Assembly (NCBI GenBank): GCA_024752435.1
Contig: CP103031.1
Coordinates: 988,001-1,052,000, forward strand
Source of the DNA: Allantophomopsis cytisporea
Lineage: Eukaryota > Ascomycota > Leotiomycetes > Phacidiales > Phacidiaceae
Direction of reading: 5' to 3'
Length of the DNA stretch: 64,000 bases
Part shown: piece by piece, positions 11,737 through 24,915 of the stretch
How the letters are laid out: the number at the start of each line of letters is the position of its first letter
Position numbering within the stretch: the first letter of the stretch is position 1
Notes under the pieces: generated by a model
What the model saw: the letters and a program-made list of their open reading frames with translations, nothing else
What the model was told of the DNA's origin: nothing
Databases searched by the model: none
Translations under genes and position numbers: made by a program

Positions 11737-14692
11737 TTAAGATACATGTACAAAGCCACGCTTCCGCTGTCCCTGGGTATCGTTTTCCTCCCATGTCTCC
11801 TCGTCTACATAATCCTTTATCCCACGGTCTTTGACTTGAGTGCCAACAACTCGTAGCGCTGCAAGATTGAATCCCATCTGGTTTTTCTGAGCTTGAAGCG
11901 ACTTTCTGAGATTGCTTCGGATGCCGTCAAGCATCAGCCTCATTGTCTTGCTTGCAACGAGCTGTCGATGATGTGTTTTGAGCATGAAAAACAGTATCCG
12001 ACAGGTAAGAGGGATATTCATGGAGCGCATAGCAAAAATATTGAGGAACGTAAAAAGCATGGGGAGCGTGGAGAATGGCAAGACCAACAACGCATCGTGA
12101 AGAGCCGCGGCCTTGATTCGTTGCAATACAGTCATAACATGCTTCTCAGCACTAATTCCGCCAAGGGCAAGGAAGAGAGGATTGCGGGGCGGTGGTGCAA
12201 TATTTGGCTGGGTAGTTTTTGCTTCCTCCCATTCCCTCATGACCGCAAGATCGGCCATGCCAATTTCCAAAGCTTCTGCAATCTTCTCTCCCGCCATGAG
12301 CGTTTCAACGGTCTGCTTTCCAGCTGCACCCACCTCGCCATCCTCATTGTCTTCGCCTGTTTCGAGAGACGTCGTAAGGGTGTTCTCATACAGCTCTTCC
12401 AACTCCTTCTCTTTCTCTTCCTCGAGAAATATTTGCTCATCTGTCTGTTCCCAGACTCTTATACTCTTGTCGTGACTAGCACTGACGATGAATGATCCTG
12501 TCCTACTGATCGCTAACGCCCAGATTTCACTATGATGTCCATCTAGTCTTTGAATTTGCTCGAACTTATCACCGTCCCAGTATTTGATCATACGATCCTT
12601 GCTGCTGCTGAAGAAATGATGTCCGTTTCCATCCTGGTTGTGCGGTACGAACGCCACTTGCAAAATACTGTCTTGGTGAGCGAAAAAGGCTTTGTGGCAA
12701 TCGCCGAAGTCCAAGCCCCATAGCCTGATGTTTTTGTCGGCCGAGCATGTAACAATGAGTTTACTATCAAACGATATGTCCATGTTGAGCACTGGGAGCT
12801 TGTGGCCATAAAGGTTTAAGAACAGCTTCAAAGAGTCAACAAAGAACACTTTGACGGTGTTATCAAGTAGGGCAACAGCAAGCAAGCGCGAGTCCGGTGA
12901 GAATCGCAAACTCAAGATGTCATCCGTTACTTTCAGGGTTCGAGTGTGGACGAGCTTCAGCTTGGGTGCTGTTCTCTTTGTACCCGGAATGTCTTCTTGC
13001 ACAACTTCAAAGTTCCAGAACTTGGCAGATTTGTCTGCACTTCCAGATACCACAGATCTCCCATCCGGATGTACTTGCAAAGTCCAGATTGCCCCATCAT
13101 GCGCCTTGACTACATCAAGCATCGTTGCTGATGCGACATCAAATAGCTCCAGTTCTCCGGTCTTTGTACCGACAACGACAATTTTGTCTCCGGGCAGGAA
13201 AGAACAACATAATGCATAGCCGCAATCAAAAGTTCTAATGCAGCTCCTGGTTCTGACGTTCCATATCTTCAAGCTTCCATTCGATGCAGAGGCAAGCATC
13301 CGGTCATCGGAGCTTAAAGCCATTGAACGGATATCAGCTCGGTGTCCTGGCATATCTACAGACAAAGTCCTTGTATAATCTGGCATCTCCTCACTTTTTG
13401 ACTTCTTACCCTTCTCCTTAGTTGTTACGCTGTAAACTTCGAGTTGGTTGTTTGTAGTAGCTGCAAGGATCTGAATGGCCTTGTGAGCCTTTGTACGAAC
13501 CCAGTCAATAGAGCGAACTTTCCCTCCGGTGCGAACGACAACATGTGAGACAAAAACCTCCGTGATCTCAGCACTTGAGATGTCTTCAGGATTTTCATCG
13601 ACCTCCGCGGGCTCTGCTTCGGTGCCATTTTTGCTCGTTGCTGCAATCTTCTCACGTCTTCTCTTGCGCTTTCGGGCGAGGCTTTTTCGCACCTCATCCT
13701 CAGTACGAATTCGCCAGATCTCAACAGCTTTCTCAGAGCCATGAACAGCGAAGTAATTCTGTCGTGGGTGGAAAGTGACGCCAAGTGTTCTGTCTTTGCC
13801 TTGTCTGTGAAGAACGCCTCTGTCGTGGAGATGTCTTCGCTCTTCTGATCCGTTAAGCTGTTGAGCAGAAGCCGATAGTCCTTGCTTATCGATAGACCAT
13901 ACCTTTAACTCTCCATCCGCACCAGCTGTAATGCAAGCGCTTCCGTCTGGCATTACTCCAAGAGCCCAGCATTCGCCGTTCGTCTGAGCAACGTGTGTTT
14001 CTATGCAGTGCTGAGAGGATACATCCCATAGCTTAATCAAGGCGTCCTTGCCTGTAGTTAAGAGGAAGCCGTCGCCACTAGCCCCATCCTCGTACTGCTG
14101 GCCTTCATCTTCGGCATCTGTCAAAGAGTCCGGGTGAAGGAAGTGTATACCGGTAATCTGGTCCTTGTGGCCTCTCAGTTTGAAGAGTCCAACCTCTGCT
14201 ACCAGATCCCAAACAATCACGTCAGTATCCTTCGCACCACTAGCCAATCGTACACCGGACTTGTCGAAGGCAAGTGTTGTGATTGCAGATCGATGGCCAT
14301 TGAAACTGACAATCACTGTCGCGATCTTGGAATCCCATAATCTGATGCTCCCATCCTCGTACCCAATAGCGTAGATGTCGCGGTCGGTTTTGCTCTGGGC
14401 GATGGCTGTAACTTGCGCCTTGCAGTCGGTATCTTTCCACCGGGTCAAGAGCTCTCCTTTCTTAACATCCCAGCACAGAACTTCTTCATTTGCTGCGACG
14501 ATAGCCTTTCCTGCTCCTGTATGCCGAGTCGTGGAATTTAAACTGTACTCATCTGGCGCCCATACAACATTTGCGGTACTGGCTGTAATTACGCCAAAGG
14601 ACTTGCAATGCTCGTATTTTCTACATTAGTTAGCGCTCAGTTCAATAACATGGAATACCTTCCTGGTTATCTTACAGATATGATTTGACCAT
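11737..14692 (-). CDS. utp12: U3 snoRNP protein UTP12 (DIP2, WDR3 family)
   Basis: Exon 1 is 14692..14676 (MVKSYL), intron 14621..14675 (GTAAGA donor, CTAAC branch), exon 2 14620..11737; 966 aa. The N-terminus SYLKYEHCKSFGVITA is the family signature and is found only when the small first exon is used. Two runs of WD40 repeats follow (roughly residues 50-380 and 395-720; examples GHRSAITTLAFD, GHKLPVLNMDIS, GHHSEIWALAIS). They are separated by a basic/acidic linker with KRKRRR. The last ~100 residues are the Utp12 domain (LPFSTLPMLFTFLN...). UTP12 is part of the UTP-B subcomplex of the small-subunit processome and acts in the nucleolus in 18S pre-rRNA cleavage. Length is close to yeast Utp12. 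Confidence 0.96.
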
Positions 14693-14987
14693 CTTTTCTT
14701 GAAGTTGGCGTTGGCGCACACAAATTCACGGAAAGATTGACTTTGCGGTTGTCCAGAAACTTTTTGCTTGATTTGCTTGATTTGCTTTATCGCTTGCGAT
14801 AACACAAACTAAGACGTCGGGATGTCGGCGCTTGAGATCAGATCCCTGTCATTAGCAGCCCCACGTCAGACTGCCGCCGCAGCGGGAGTGTGTACCTTCT
14901 ACTACCTTACCTAGAGCTGTTTGGTTTCGACTGTCTGCTATTTCACAACCACTCCACTTCGTCTTCCCACTTCTAGTTGCACACAAT
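14693..14987. promoter_or_regulatory. Shared divergent promoter of UTP12 and ARPC2
   Basis: 295 bases between two start codons pointing away from each other, so both promoters and 5' UTRs lie here. A CTACCTTACCTAG motif at 14900-14912 recurs in other intergenic regions of the window. Confidence 0.6.
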
Positions 14988-16203
14988 ATGCTGCTTCTTG
15001 ACTACCAAAATGTGCTGATTCAGTCTGTCCTGACGGAACGCTTTTCAGGGTATGTTCCAATAAGTCCTAAGACTATCCCCTTGTAGCTAACGGAATGCCA
15101 CAGGGCACCACCAGTCTCCATCGATCAGACTGTATCTGACTTCGATGGTGTCACGTTCCACATTTCCACACCTGAATCGAAGTCTAAGATCCTCGTATCT
15201 ATCCAAGTTCGATGCTATAATGAATTGGTCAAGTATGGCGCCCAGGGCGTGCTTGAGCGGGAATATGGACCATATGTAGTTGCACCAGAGAGCGGCTACA
15301 ACTTTTCAGTCCAGATTGACCTTGAAAATCTGCCAGAAGACAAGGGTGCGATGCCATGTTACATCCTGTATAGTTAGAATACTGACGTGTAAACCTCAGA
15401 GGCAAAGGATGATCTCATTAGGAGAGTATCCCTATTGAAGCGCAATGCGATGGCTGCCCCCTTCGAGCATGCTTTCGATGAACACCACAAACTGGCAGAA
15501 GAGGCTTCAAAGTTCACTTCGGAAGAAGCACCTCAAGGCGTGCGCGAGGGTGGCGATGTCATGGCTGTTCACTATCGTGATGAGGAGGCCATTTATATCA
15601 AGGCCAGCCACGATAGAGTTACGGTCATCTTCAGTACTATCTTCCGTGAAGAAACAGATCGAGTATTTGGCAAGGTATTTATTCAAGAATTCGTCGATGC
15701 GCGTAGAAGAGCTATTCAGAATGCTCCTCAAGTTCTCTTCAGAACCGATCCTCCTTTAGAGCTTCAAGGCGTACCTGGAGTCAAGGATTCTGGTAATGGA
15801 GAGATCGGATATGTCACCTTTGGTATGTCTTCCATTGTGTATTTAGGAGCCTGAAAGCTGACCACTGTCAGTACTTTTCCCTCGACATCTTACAGCGCAA
15901 AGAAGGGACGAGGTCATCTCACATATTCAGACCTTCCGCGACTACTTCCATTACCACATTAAAGCTTCTAAGGTAAGTTTGGTATGGCATAGTATTCTTA
16001 GAGTTTATTTGACGGTTCCTAGGCCTATATTCACTCCAGAATGCGAAGACGTACCGCAGACTTTTTGCAGGGTGAGTTTCACAGATATCATCAGAGTATA
16101 TGTCATTTGCTCACAAAGAATAGTACTGCGAAGAGCCAGACCAGAGAACGAAGAGAAGGAGCGCAAGACAGCCAGTGGTCGTACATTCCGTGTTCAAGGT
16201 TAA
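14988..16203 (+). CDS. arc35: Arp2/3 complex subunit 2 (p34, ARPC2)
   Basis: Six exons: 14988..15049, 15104..15345, 15400..15822, 15872..15972, 16023..16071 and 16124..16203. All introns are 49-54 nt; total 318 aa. The start MLLLDYQNVLIQ and the segment FDGVTFHISTPESKSKILVS are characteristic of p34. RDYFHYHIKASKAYIHSRMR near the C-terminus is the long helix that packs against ARPC4. ARPC2 and ARPC4 form the core of the Arp2/3 complex, which nucleates branched actin at sites of endocytosis and polar growth. Intron 2 has the unusual donor GTGCGA. The gene is divergent from UTP12. Confidence 0.95.
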
Positions 16204-16587
16204 GGGAAACTTATGTAGTGATGTGGGGAGTCAATCTCAATTCGTGTGTAAAGTGTTGTAATACCGTGATATGCAACAACCCAATAAGGGGTCCAAAGGT
16301 TTGCAGCTCTCACCACTAATGAACTGCTGTTTAAAAAGTATAAGGACGTGACATGGTGTTCTGACACTTAATATCTACAACATTGCCTTTTTCATTTTTG
16401 AATTTTGAGTTTTGAGTTCTTTGTGTTTCATAGCTTTACCAAAATGCTTCTCCTTTTCAACTTCCTGAATTCCATTGTGGTGTCACGGTGTCACGCGGAT
16501 ATAACTAGCCGTGGTGTCGGCTACACATCCCAACCTCGTCAAAATCAAAATCCAATAAGTCAATATTCCAGTCATTCATGCATCACA
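16204..16587. other. Short intergenic region before LCL3
   Basis: About 380 bases. The frame of LCL3 is open upstream of its start to about 16405, but that part is Phe-rich with no similarity to the family. Confidence 0.5.
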
Positions 16588-17431
16588 ATGCGATGGCCAC
16601 CATGGTCTACGGACTCCTCCAAGGATGAAGACGACAAAAGGAAACCGGTATCATGGGCTGAAAACCTCAATGCGACTAACTGGGCGCATTTTACTGAGCC
16701 GCAGGTCATAATCCCCAGCGTTTTAATGACGGCTGCCATATTGCTTACTCGTCATGTATATCGATCATATGTACGACGAATCCCTGAGGCGATCAACATT
16801 AGACCTGGTTTTTTTAGGAAGAGAAGTCTGTTCGGCTCCGTTACAAGAGTGGGCGATGGCGATAACTTTCATCTTTTTCACACGCCTCTTGGGAGATTGG
16901 CTGGGTGGAATTGGTGGAGAAAGATCCCAGAAACTGGCAAAGGGTTGAAGAGCAAGACGGTATATATTCTTTTGAGCGTCTTTCATATACTCATCAACTG
17001 ACAAAGGCTTCTAGATTCACGTTCGCCTTGCCGGAGTAGATGCACCGGAATGCGCTCACTTTGGCCGACCAGCGCAGCCATTTTCCTCCGAGGCTCTTGA
17101 GTGGTTAAAATCTTATTTATCAAATCGTCGAGTACGAGCGTACATATACAAAAAGGACCAATATGATCGAGTTGTAGCTACGGTATACGTTTGGCGAGGC
17201 CTAATTCGACGCGACGTAGGATTGGAGATGATCAAAGCGGGCATGGCAACTGTTTATGAAGCCAAGAGTGGTGCTGAGTACGGGTTGCTGGAGGCCAAAT
17301 ATCGAAAGGCAGAAGAGAAAGCAAAGGCTGCCAAGAGAGGATTATGGTCCACAAAGCAGAAGCTCTTCGAGAGTCCTAGAGATTTCAAGACGCGCATGCA
17401 AGCTCTTGACGGAGGCACAACGATGAAATGA
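16588..17431 (+). CDS. lcl3: Probable membrane-anchored endonuclease LCL3 (SNase-like)
   Basis: Exons 16588..16959 and 17015..17431 (intron 55 nt, donor GTATAT) give 262 aa. The start MRWPPWS was chosen because it gives the short hydrophilic head usual for the family. A single membrane segment (VIIPSVLMTAAILL, residues ~50-67) precedes a staphylococcal-nuclease domain with GSVTRVGDGDNFHLFH, VRLAGVDAPECAHFG, YDRVVATVYV and GLEMIKAGMATVYE. The catalytic Arg/Asp/Glu pattern (RLAGVDAPE, YDR) is intact. Yeast Lcl3 is a mitochondrial membrane protein linked to chronological lifespan; its true substrate is unknown. The Lys-rich tail (KAEEKAKAAKRGLW) is typical of the family. Confidence 0.93.
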
Positions 17432-20400
17432 GGGCATGGTATTATGATGCAGGATGTCATGACGTTTACGTGGAGATTTGATAGGGAACAGGTTTATAGA
17501 CAGGCAGACCTTACTAATGCATATATGTATCTATGTATATCTACGTCTTAGGCTGAATCGGCTTGGGTTGGGCAAACAAAGCACTGTGATATAGTCCGAT
17601 ACAGTCACATACTGCCCACGGAATGTAAGACGTGCAAAACGATTTCAAAGTATTTCACTGACAATGCTGCTATTGATAAACCAAGAGATAGGTGACGTTG
17701 TGATATTAAATAGATAGCAATTTCACTCGATACAAATGACTATACCTAAGTCAATGTATGTAGGTACAACTAAAGCAAATATATGCGAAGGGAGATCACC
17801 TTGGTCTGCGGTATTGCCATTCTCGGATCCTGTTGTAGCATAAACTTCCACCATCAATAGGTGCCAATTTATTATGTCTAGCTCACCTACAACAATTAAA
17901 AAGAAAAGAAAAAAAAAGCATGAGGTTTTCGCCATCTGAACTAAAGCTGATATGTATTAAGGCGCCCACTGCATAGATACATATGTACTGTACGTACCCA
18001 AGATAGGCACCTTAGGTAAGGTAGGTACGTTGGTTGAGTTGAGGTCGAGTGAGGTAAAGAAAGTCCAGTGTCTGTCTTTGTCACATTTATGCTCGATATT
18101 AATGATACACTAGTACTCTGGGCATCAATTTCTTTCATGTACGTTCCTACCTTGATCTTCATAACCATATCTTTCTGTCCTCCACACATCGACGACAAAC
18201 TGCGCATCCCTATCTTCGGCACGGATAACCTCATATATGTCTTAACCTTTTTTTCGCATTCTATTCTAGCGGTGATTTGCAAGTATGTATATGTGACCGT
18301 GATTGCCTAGGTCCAAGTTGGACCAATTTTCAGGAGGGTCGAAGCTAAAGCATCTCGATATCTCGTCCGTAACTGGATCTTAAGATACCATCCTCAAAAG
18401 TTGGCGAGATACCTTTACAGTGCTTCGAGAGAAGGGCGCGAATTGGTTAGAGTAGAGCTTGTAGCTGTGACTCGCTTCAAACGACATTATCGTGCTTTCC
18501 TTTAAGGTTGAAGGTCGAAGGATCATCTGCTCATGTTTTTGGTCATGCGAATTGCTTGATGGTTTGTCTTGTCAAAGACGGACAAATGCTAATTCGGGGT
18601 TGGTTTCCAACAGTGGGTAAATAAATACCTAGGATGGTGGTGGATCGCGTACCTTGCATCGGCCAGGGATACGAGGGTTCTATGAAGCCAGTGGGAAAGG
18701 TAAAGCTAGATAGTGGAGAAGGGGTATCACAAGTAATACATAGTACATATGAGCCAAGGTCACATGCCCAAGAAAAGAAGCGTAACGGGCATCCGTCGTC
18801 TCTAGTGCTCTGGAACGTGTACTGTTATTTAAGGTAGCAGCATTATTGGCAAGTATTCTAGGGAACCGCAAGATAAGGAAGGGACTGCCCTACCTAGATA
18901 TATAGTATGTACGCAGTAGTACAGAGGTACCTATACGCGTACATGCACATATACACTACATATATATATACATATATATAATCAACTCATCACTTAGACA
19001 CAGTAAAGTAAGCAGCAATCGATAAGACATTGCACAGGGCGTGGCCGCGGGAAAAGAAAAAGAAGAAAACACCCAGGTCATGATAAGAAGGCCAAGAAAC
19101 CAAGAGTCGTGAGAACTAACAACCATAAACCGTAGACCAAGTACACCCCAATCGATATATACAGCATACCTGTATATTAAGCACTCCGTAGAAGCAATTA
19201 CGATCCACGGAGTACCATTCCCGAGTATGAAAGTATGAAATGCCATTGTATACCTTATACATAAAACAATACAATCGTGACATCTCTCTTTTTCTGAAGT
19301 ATCCTCAGGAGTATTCGTCTCAAAGTGTAAATCAAAGGTAAAGACGGAGTGAATACTTTACATCGACATCTTGCATACAGATCTTGAAACATAGTTGTCT
19401 ACGGGTCAAGGTGTATGGAGTACCATATCATATGTATGTTTATATATATATTTCTCTCTCTCTCTCTCTACATATCTATATATATAATATGTACCTATGT
19501 ATATAGAGCACCTGAACTACACACTATGTTTGGTAGTTCTGGTGCGTGGTGCATGGGTACAAAGTGCGTGCGAGCGCAGGTAGTAAAGCTCCGTAGCGCA
19601 AAAAGTACTTACGCAGTACGTACTTCACTTCACCAACAGTCCCTTGTGAATGAGTAGCAATCAATCATAGAAGCATAGAAGGAAGGGTCCCTGTCCTAAT
19701 TACTTCTGGATAACCGATGTTAACATCACCTACCGACGACAATACTCATTGTTGCTGACTTCACTATTGTTTTGCTGCTCCCACCACCCTACCTCCCTGT
19801 ATTTATTTCTTATTTTGTTTCGTTATTGACCTTCTCCTCCTCCTCCTCCTCCTCCTCGTCCTCCTTCTCCTCCCCTTCCTCTCCTTCCTCTCCCTCTCCC
19901 TCCTCTTCTTCTTCGTTGTCGTCGTCTTTTTTCTCCTCCTCCTCCTCTTCCTCTTTCTCCCTCCTCCTGATTCGTTATCTACACCTCAGCCATTGCCATC
20001 AACCATCTTCCTCTCCTCTTCCCTTCTCTTCTCTCCTTCTCCGTCCTTCCCTTTCCTTATATTTCTCCCTCCACTGGACTAGCTCGTATTCGCCGCTGTT
20101 GTTGTTTGTATTGTTGTTGTCGTTGGCCGCAGCAACCAGTCCCTTACGACTCGTATTCAATCAACTATCCTCGCACAAGTCCTTGTTAGCCGATATCCAC
20201 ACACTCTACGCCATAAAGTCAACTTGACCATCGTCGTTCGCTTTTTTCTTATCGTCCCCGTGGGTTTGTGAAGAGAAGAAGCACACATACTCTTTGCATC
20301 TTCATGCATCACATCTCTTTTCCAGATCTCCTGTGCGCGCCTTCGAAACGAACGTCAGGTCGTGTCTCGAACCATCACCCGACTATCCCTCCTCCCACCG

Positions 20401-20651
20401 CGATCGACGACCCACCTCTACTTCGCACATAGTAGTGGTAAACATACTACAGTCAAGGTCAAAGTCAGTCTTACTTGGCTGATATTGCGAATAAATATCG
20501 AGCTCCTGCAAAATTTACACCGGCAACAGATCATTCCTAAACATATCTCCTCTTTCATTAACTGAGGATATCGATCCGGGCGCTGGAAGTCCTTAGCACA
20601 ACATTCACGGGTTACAAAAGCGCAGTGCGAGTGTAAACCAGGACATCCAAC
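17432..20651. other. Long intergenic region before the Sel1-repeat gene
   Basis: About 3.2 kb without a supported gene. It holds TA-rich tracts at 18957-18980 and 19440-19490, an AGGTAAGGTAGG motif at 18012-18025, and a strong pyrimidine tract at 19817-20060. A 151-codon Ser-rich ORF (19772..20227) is a by-product of that tract. Confidence 0.55.
19817..20060 (+). repeat. CTC/TTC pyrimidine tract in the leader region
   Basis: Almost pure C/T on the plus strand with TCC and CTC repeats. Such CT-rich stretches are common upstream of fungal start codons; this one is unusually long (about 240 bases) and sits 0.6-0.8 kb before the next gene, so it may be promoter or 5' UTR. Confidence 0.7.
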
Positions 20652-22948
20652 ATGCCGAACAATCGGCCGAACTTCATCGATCTTGGATCCGAGAATGAAT
20701 CAGTGTACGGTATGACCTCGCCGAGGTCTCTGGCCTCTCCGCGACTGCATGTCGCAGGAGAAATTCCACCCGCTCTCTCACCTCTGGATGCCTTCGCAGC
20801 ACAAAGCAGAATGCTAGCGAAACAGTTGGACGACAGCATGACAGGAGGGAAGCGAATGAGTCGGCTTCCACCACTGGCCATCGAACGATCTTTCAGCCAA
20901 CAGAATAGGCCTGGACTCTTCCGCTCTTTCTCCTCAGAGCATTCCCCTGAAGGTGCGGACGGAAGTGCTACAAGTGAAATTGGTCCGGGAATGAAAATGG
21001 AGCTGGAGTCGCCAGCTGATCGTCCAATGTCTGTTCATCCACATCTGAGCGGTGGTCCTTATATTCTGCCACCGACAGGGCCTTCTCGCCTTGATGATGT
21101 TGCGGAAGAGCCAAACCGTGGGCGAGGGCCAAGCAGTTCAAGACCACAGTCCCAAGATTTTGGCGCGCGTCGAGAACAATCGCCTGGCATGATTGAAGTT
21201 AAGCAGACTTCAACACGGGAGGACGTATCCCCTTCATATTTCAGATCTAGGCAAAGTATGGAATCTATGAGACAGCGCGGGCCCCCACCCAGTCGGACGA
21301 CCGATGCAGCTACGAAGGGTCGCGTCCATGACCATAAAGGTCTTGCTCCTCCAAGGTCCCCCCAGCCACTTTCTCGGTCTCCATTAGGTCCTCGAACACC
21401 AAGTGTTAGATCAACGTCCGGTGACAGTGAGGAGGAATCGGCTACATCGATGAGTGCCTCTTATCTTTCCCGTCCACGCAAGATGTCTTCTAGCAGTGTC
21501 ATGTCAACATCTCCAAATTCTCCATACTTACAGCCCTTTCCCAGATCGCCATCCGCATGCTCTGATGCATCAGTAGGTGGTACTCGCTTGCCTCGCCCAG
21601 CATACAACTTTTCCAGGCCCATAAGCCGAGGTAGTGGGCCGATTGTAGATGGTCCGTCCCGCCAGGGATCATCTGACAGCCAAGCATATGTATTTGTTGA
21701 TGATACTGTGCACACCCCTGTGAGCATGTATAGCGAAGATTTAGATGGCTCTACACATTCTATCTCAGGAGCCCCATCATATGTGTACTCCCGCTTTTCA
21801 CTTCCGCGTGGGAAGATGCTCCAGAGAAATTCTTTCGTCTTTGAAGACCAGCCTGCCATGTTGGTTCAATGGGAACAGCCAACAACTTCGCCAAGTAATG
21901 TTGAACCTGCAAATGGAAACCTTAGTTCAGTTCCGCCATCGCCGCCTTCTCGCCCAGCTACGGCTGGTCAGGCAAAGTCTTCCCTAGAACAACCAACTCT
22001 ATCTTCTATCGGATCCCGGCCCCAGGTAGAACGTAGTGTAACATCTCATTCTCAAAAGTCGCCACCGTCTCTTGGGCCCCCAAGCTCTTCGGCAAGTAGC
22101 AAAACCATCAAGGGCCAGGCAAGCAGTCAATCTCTTGCTTCGGAGTCTACTGTGAAAGCACGATCTCACCACTCTATTGCACCATCTGCAGAAGGGTCGG
22201 CGGAGGAACACTTGGCCAAGGGGATTGAATGTCACGAGCGGGGATCTTTAAATGAATCTACTTATCACCTTCGAATTGCAGCTCGACAGAACCATCCTAC
22301 TGCAATGCTTCTTTATGCTCTTGCTTGCCGTCACGGATGGGGTATGCGCCCCAACCAAGCCGAAGGTGTCCAGTGGCTTCGGAAGGCTGCTGATTTTGCC
22401 AGCCTGGAGGTAGCAGATGACGAAGAGGAGATGAAGGGTGGAAAACCAGTCGATTTTCTGGAAAAGAAAACGAGGAAGGCACAGTTTGCACTGAGTATAT
22501 ACGAATTGGGTGTGAGCCATATGAACGGGTGGGGAATTGAGCAAGACAAATCGCTTGCTCTGAGGTGTTTTGAAATTGCAGGGTGTAAGTACACCTTCAT
22601 TTTCCTACAAACAAATCTATGGGGGGTACTGACGAGATTTTAGCTTGGGGTGACGGCGATGCTCTTGCTGAAACTGGGTTCTGTTATGCTCAAGGTATTG
22701 GGTGTAAGAAGGACTTGAAGAAGGCAGCCAGATTTTATCGTGCTGCTGAAGCCAAGGGGATCAGTATGGTAGGCAATAGTTGGTATGTATATTCTATTCT
22801 CCTTCATTTTATTGCAAGGGATCCATACTTATAGTCTATCAGGATTCACAAATCGAAGTATGACGAGGAACCCGAGGCCCTATCGTCAGAGACAGCAAAG
22901 GCGCAGGGGCGGGCTCGTTCAAAATCTATTTTCGGAAGGAAGAAGTAA
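20652..22948 (+). CDS. nif1: Sel1-repeat protein of the Nif1/DSF2 type
   Basis: Exons 20652..22584, 22644..22782 and 22843..22948 (introns 59 and 60 nt) give 725 aa. The first ~510 residues are disordered, Ser/Pro-rich with many SPxR/RSP sites likely to be phosphorylated. The C-terminus carries Sel1 (TPR-like) repeats: AEEHLAKGIECHERG, AMLLYALACRHGWGM, AQFALSIYELGVSHMNGWG and ALAETGFCYAQGIGCKKD. The tail is KSIFGRKK. This arrangement matches fission yeast Nif1, an inhibitor of Wee1-pathway kinase Nim1, and budding yeast Dsf2. Sel1 repeats are protein-binding scaffolds. The family is inferred from domain order and Sel1 repeat pattern; chitin-synthase activators of the Skt5 type share the repeats but usually have more of them. 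Confidence 0.78.
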
Positions 22949-23649
22949 AAGAACTTTCGATAAATCCCGTCGAGAATTTGTTTCTTTTGTACCCCAAAAA
23001 ATCTATATGAAAGGCGTTGGGTGGGGCAGCATTGATTGTCCTTATAATTGGGAAGGCCAGTTGTTATCACACTTGCAGCACTGTACTTTTTTTGAATTTT
23101 TTTCTTATGAAACTTTATGACACTGGTTGTTGTTTCTTGGCTGGAGGGCCTAAAATGACCCCTCCTTCTTCAAGTCTGTCTTGATTTATTCGAGCGGAAC
23201 TTAGACTTTCCAGATACCCTTCATTTCCCCCTTCTACAGTCCCATTTTTTCAGTGTAGTTTTGAATTCGAGAAATTCGGTATATTATATCGATGTCTTTA
23301 GCATTTAGCAATAGTTAAACTATATGCCCTCCCTCATTTGGGATGTATCAAAATGTTCTACAACTACTGCCAATGCATACCCAATAACTATGCTGAAGAA
23401 GGGGCTTTTTTAAAGTGCGTACAATATGTAAAAAAGGGTGATGGCTGCCTAATCTCAACAAATCATGTAACTAATTACATTCTCAAATCACCCACCTTGA
23501 TTGTAGTTTGACCCCTATTCAACCCTCTCCTATTATTTGCTATATATATAACTTATAACCAAGCCTCAGATAATAAACAAAACCTGTTCTATTTATATGT
23601 ATTATGTGTAACTTATTTTGTCTATAATTAAACAATACCTAGTAGTATA
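22949..23649. other. 3' flank and left boundary of the AT-rich block
   Basis: Base composition changes from ordinary to strongly AT-rich at about 23480-23600, with no gene. The start of the first transposon is at 23650. Confidence 0.6.
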
Positions 23650-24915
23650 ACTAGCCTATAAACAACGTAGTACAATTAAATACAACTACTTTAATTAGTC
23701 ATATATAATTCTACGCTAACTCGTCTAAATCAGAATCCTACTCTTCCTAGCTAATATTAGAACCCTACTCTTTATTATTATATATATTTAATATATCAAT
23801 TAACTCTAATAATAGCTTTTTACAACGTTTTTTATATATAGTTTCTTCTTCTGCTTTTTATACAACCTGTAATACCTTTTAAATAGAGTATATAAACTAA
23901 CTTTGTAATTAAATGTTCTTTTAGACTAGCTCTTTATATAGAAAGAGCTTTCTTTATATAATTATAAAATTAGTATTCTAAGCTTTAATTGTGTTAGTTA
24001 CTTACTATTATACCAACATATAAAAAAAGAAACAACTAATTTAGCTTCTAATAATGTATATATTATTGGTATTTCTAAGTACTATATAACCAACAAAAGA
24101 CCCCTTTAAAAAAAAATTTAACTAATAAGAATATTATATATATTTAAAGCTTTATTCTAGATTCTAATAAATATTTCAACCTAATATTTATATATTATAT
24201 AGTTTATATAAGCTTTTAAATACTAGTCAACCTTTTAAACATATAATTGCTTAATTAAGCTAAGTATACTAATATTAAATCTTTGTAATAGGTAGGAGTA
24301 GTATAAAAGCATTATAAATAAGTTAAAACTAATATAATTTTCCTAGAACTAATATGTTATTTAAACTAATGTACTTTTTACTATATTAATATCCTAGTAC
24401 TATTTCAATTAAGTATAACTACAACTAATACTTTAATTAATATACTAATATACCAAATAAAATTACTATTTTAAATATAATAAGTATACTAGATATATAT
24501 AAATTTAACTCTATTTAAACTAGAATATAATATTTCTAAGTACTAGAGTCAACTCTTTAATATAGGCTAAAAGAAGACTAATTTAATATAATTCCTACTA
24601 GAACAACTAAATACTCTCTAATTTAGAAGAATATACTTTATTTTAGTAGATTATATATCAATCTTTAATTAGATACTTTATTATACCTATATTAGTTAAA
24701 AATATAGTTTAAAAAGCTGTAAACTAGTAGTATAAAGCTATAATATTTGAAACCTACTAAACTTAGTCTATATTACTATCTATTATTAACTATAAGTTAG
24801 ACTTCAAATAGTTATAGTTTAAAGTAGTTATATAAAGTATTTATACTAGAAAGTACAAAAATAGTACTTTATTAATATAGATTGTTAATAGTTAATAGCT
24901 ATTTAAACTAATATA

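Noticed and set aside
11893..12495. 200-codon plus-strand ORF within UTP12
   Set aside because: Antisense shadow of the UTP12 coding region.
14449..14620. TTG at 14448 as the start of UTP12
   Set aside because: The frame continues upstream with conserved family sequence to an intron and a small first exon with ATG at 14692.
19772..20227. 151-codon Ser/Pro-rich ORF
   Set aside because: It is a translation of a pyrimidine microsatellite; no domain and no neighbouring exon.
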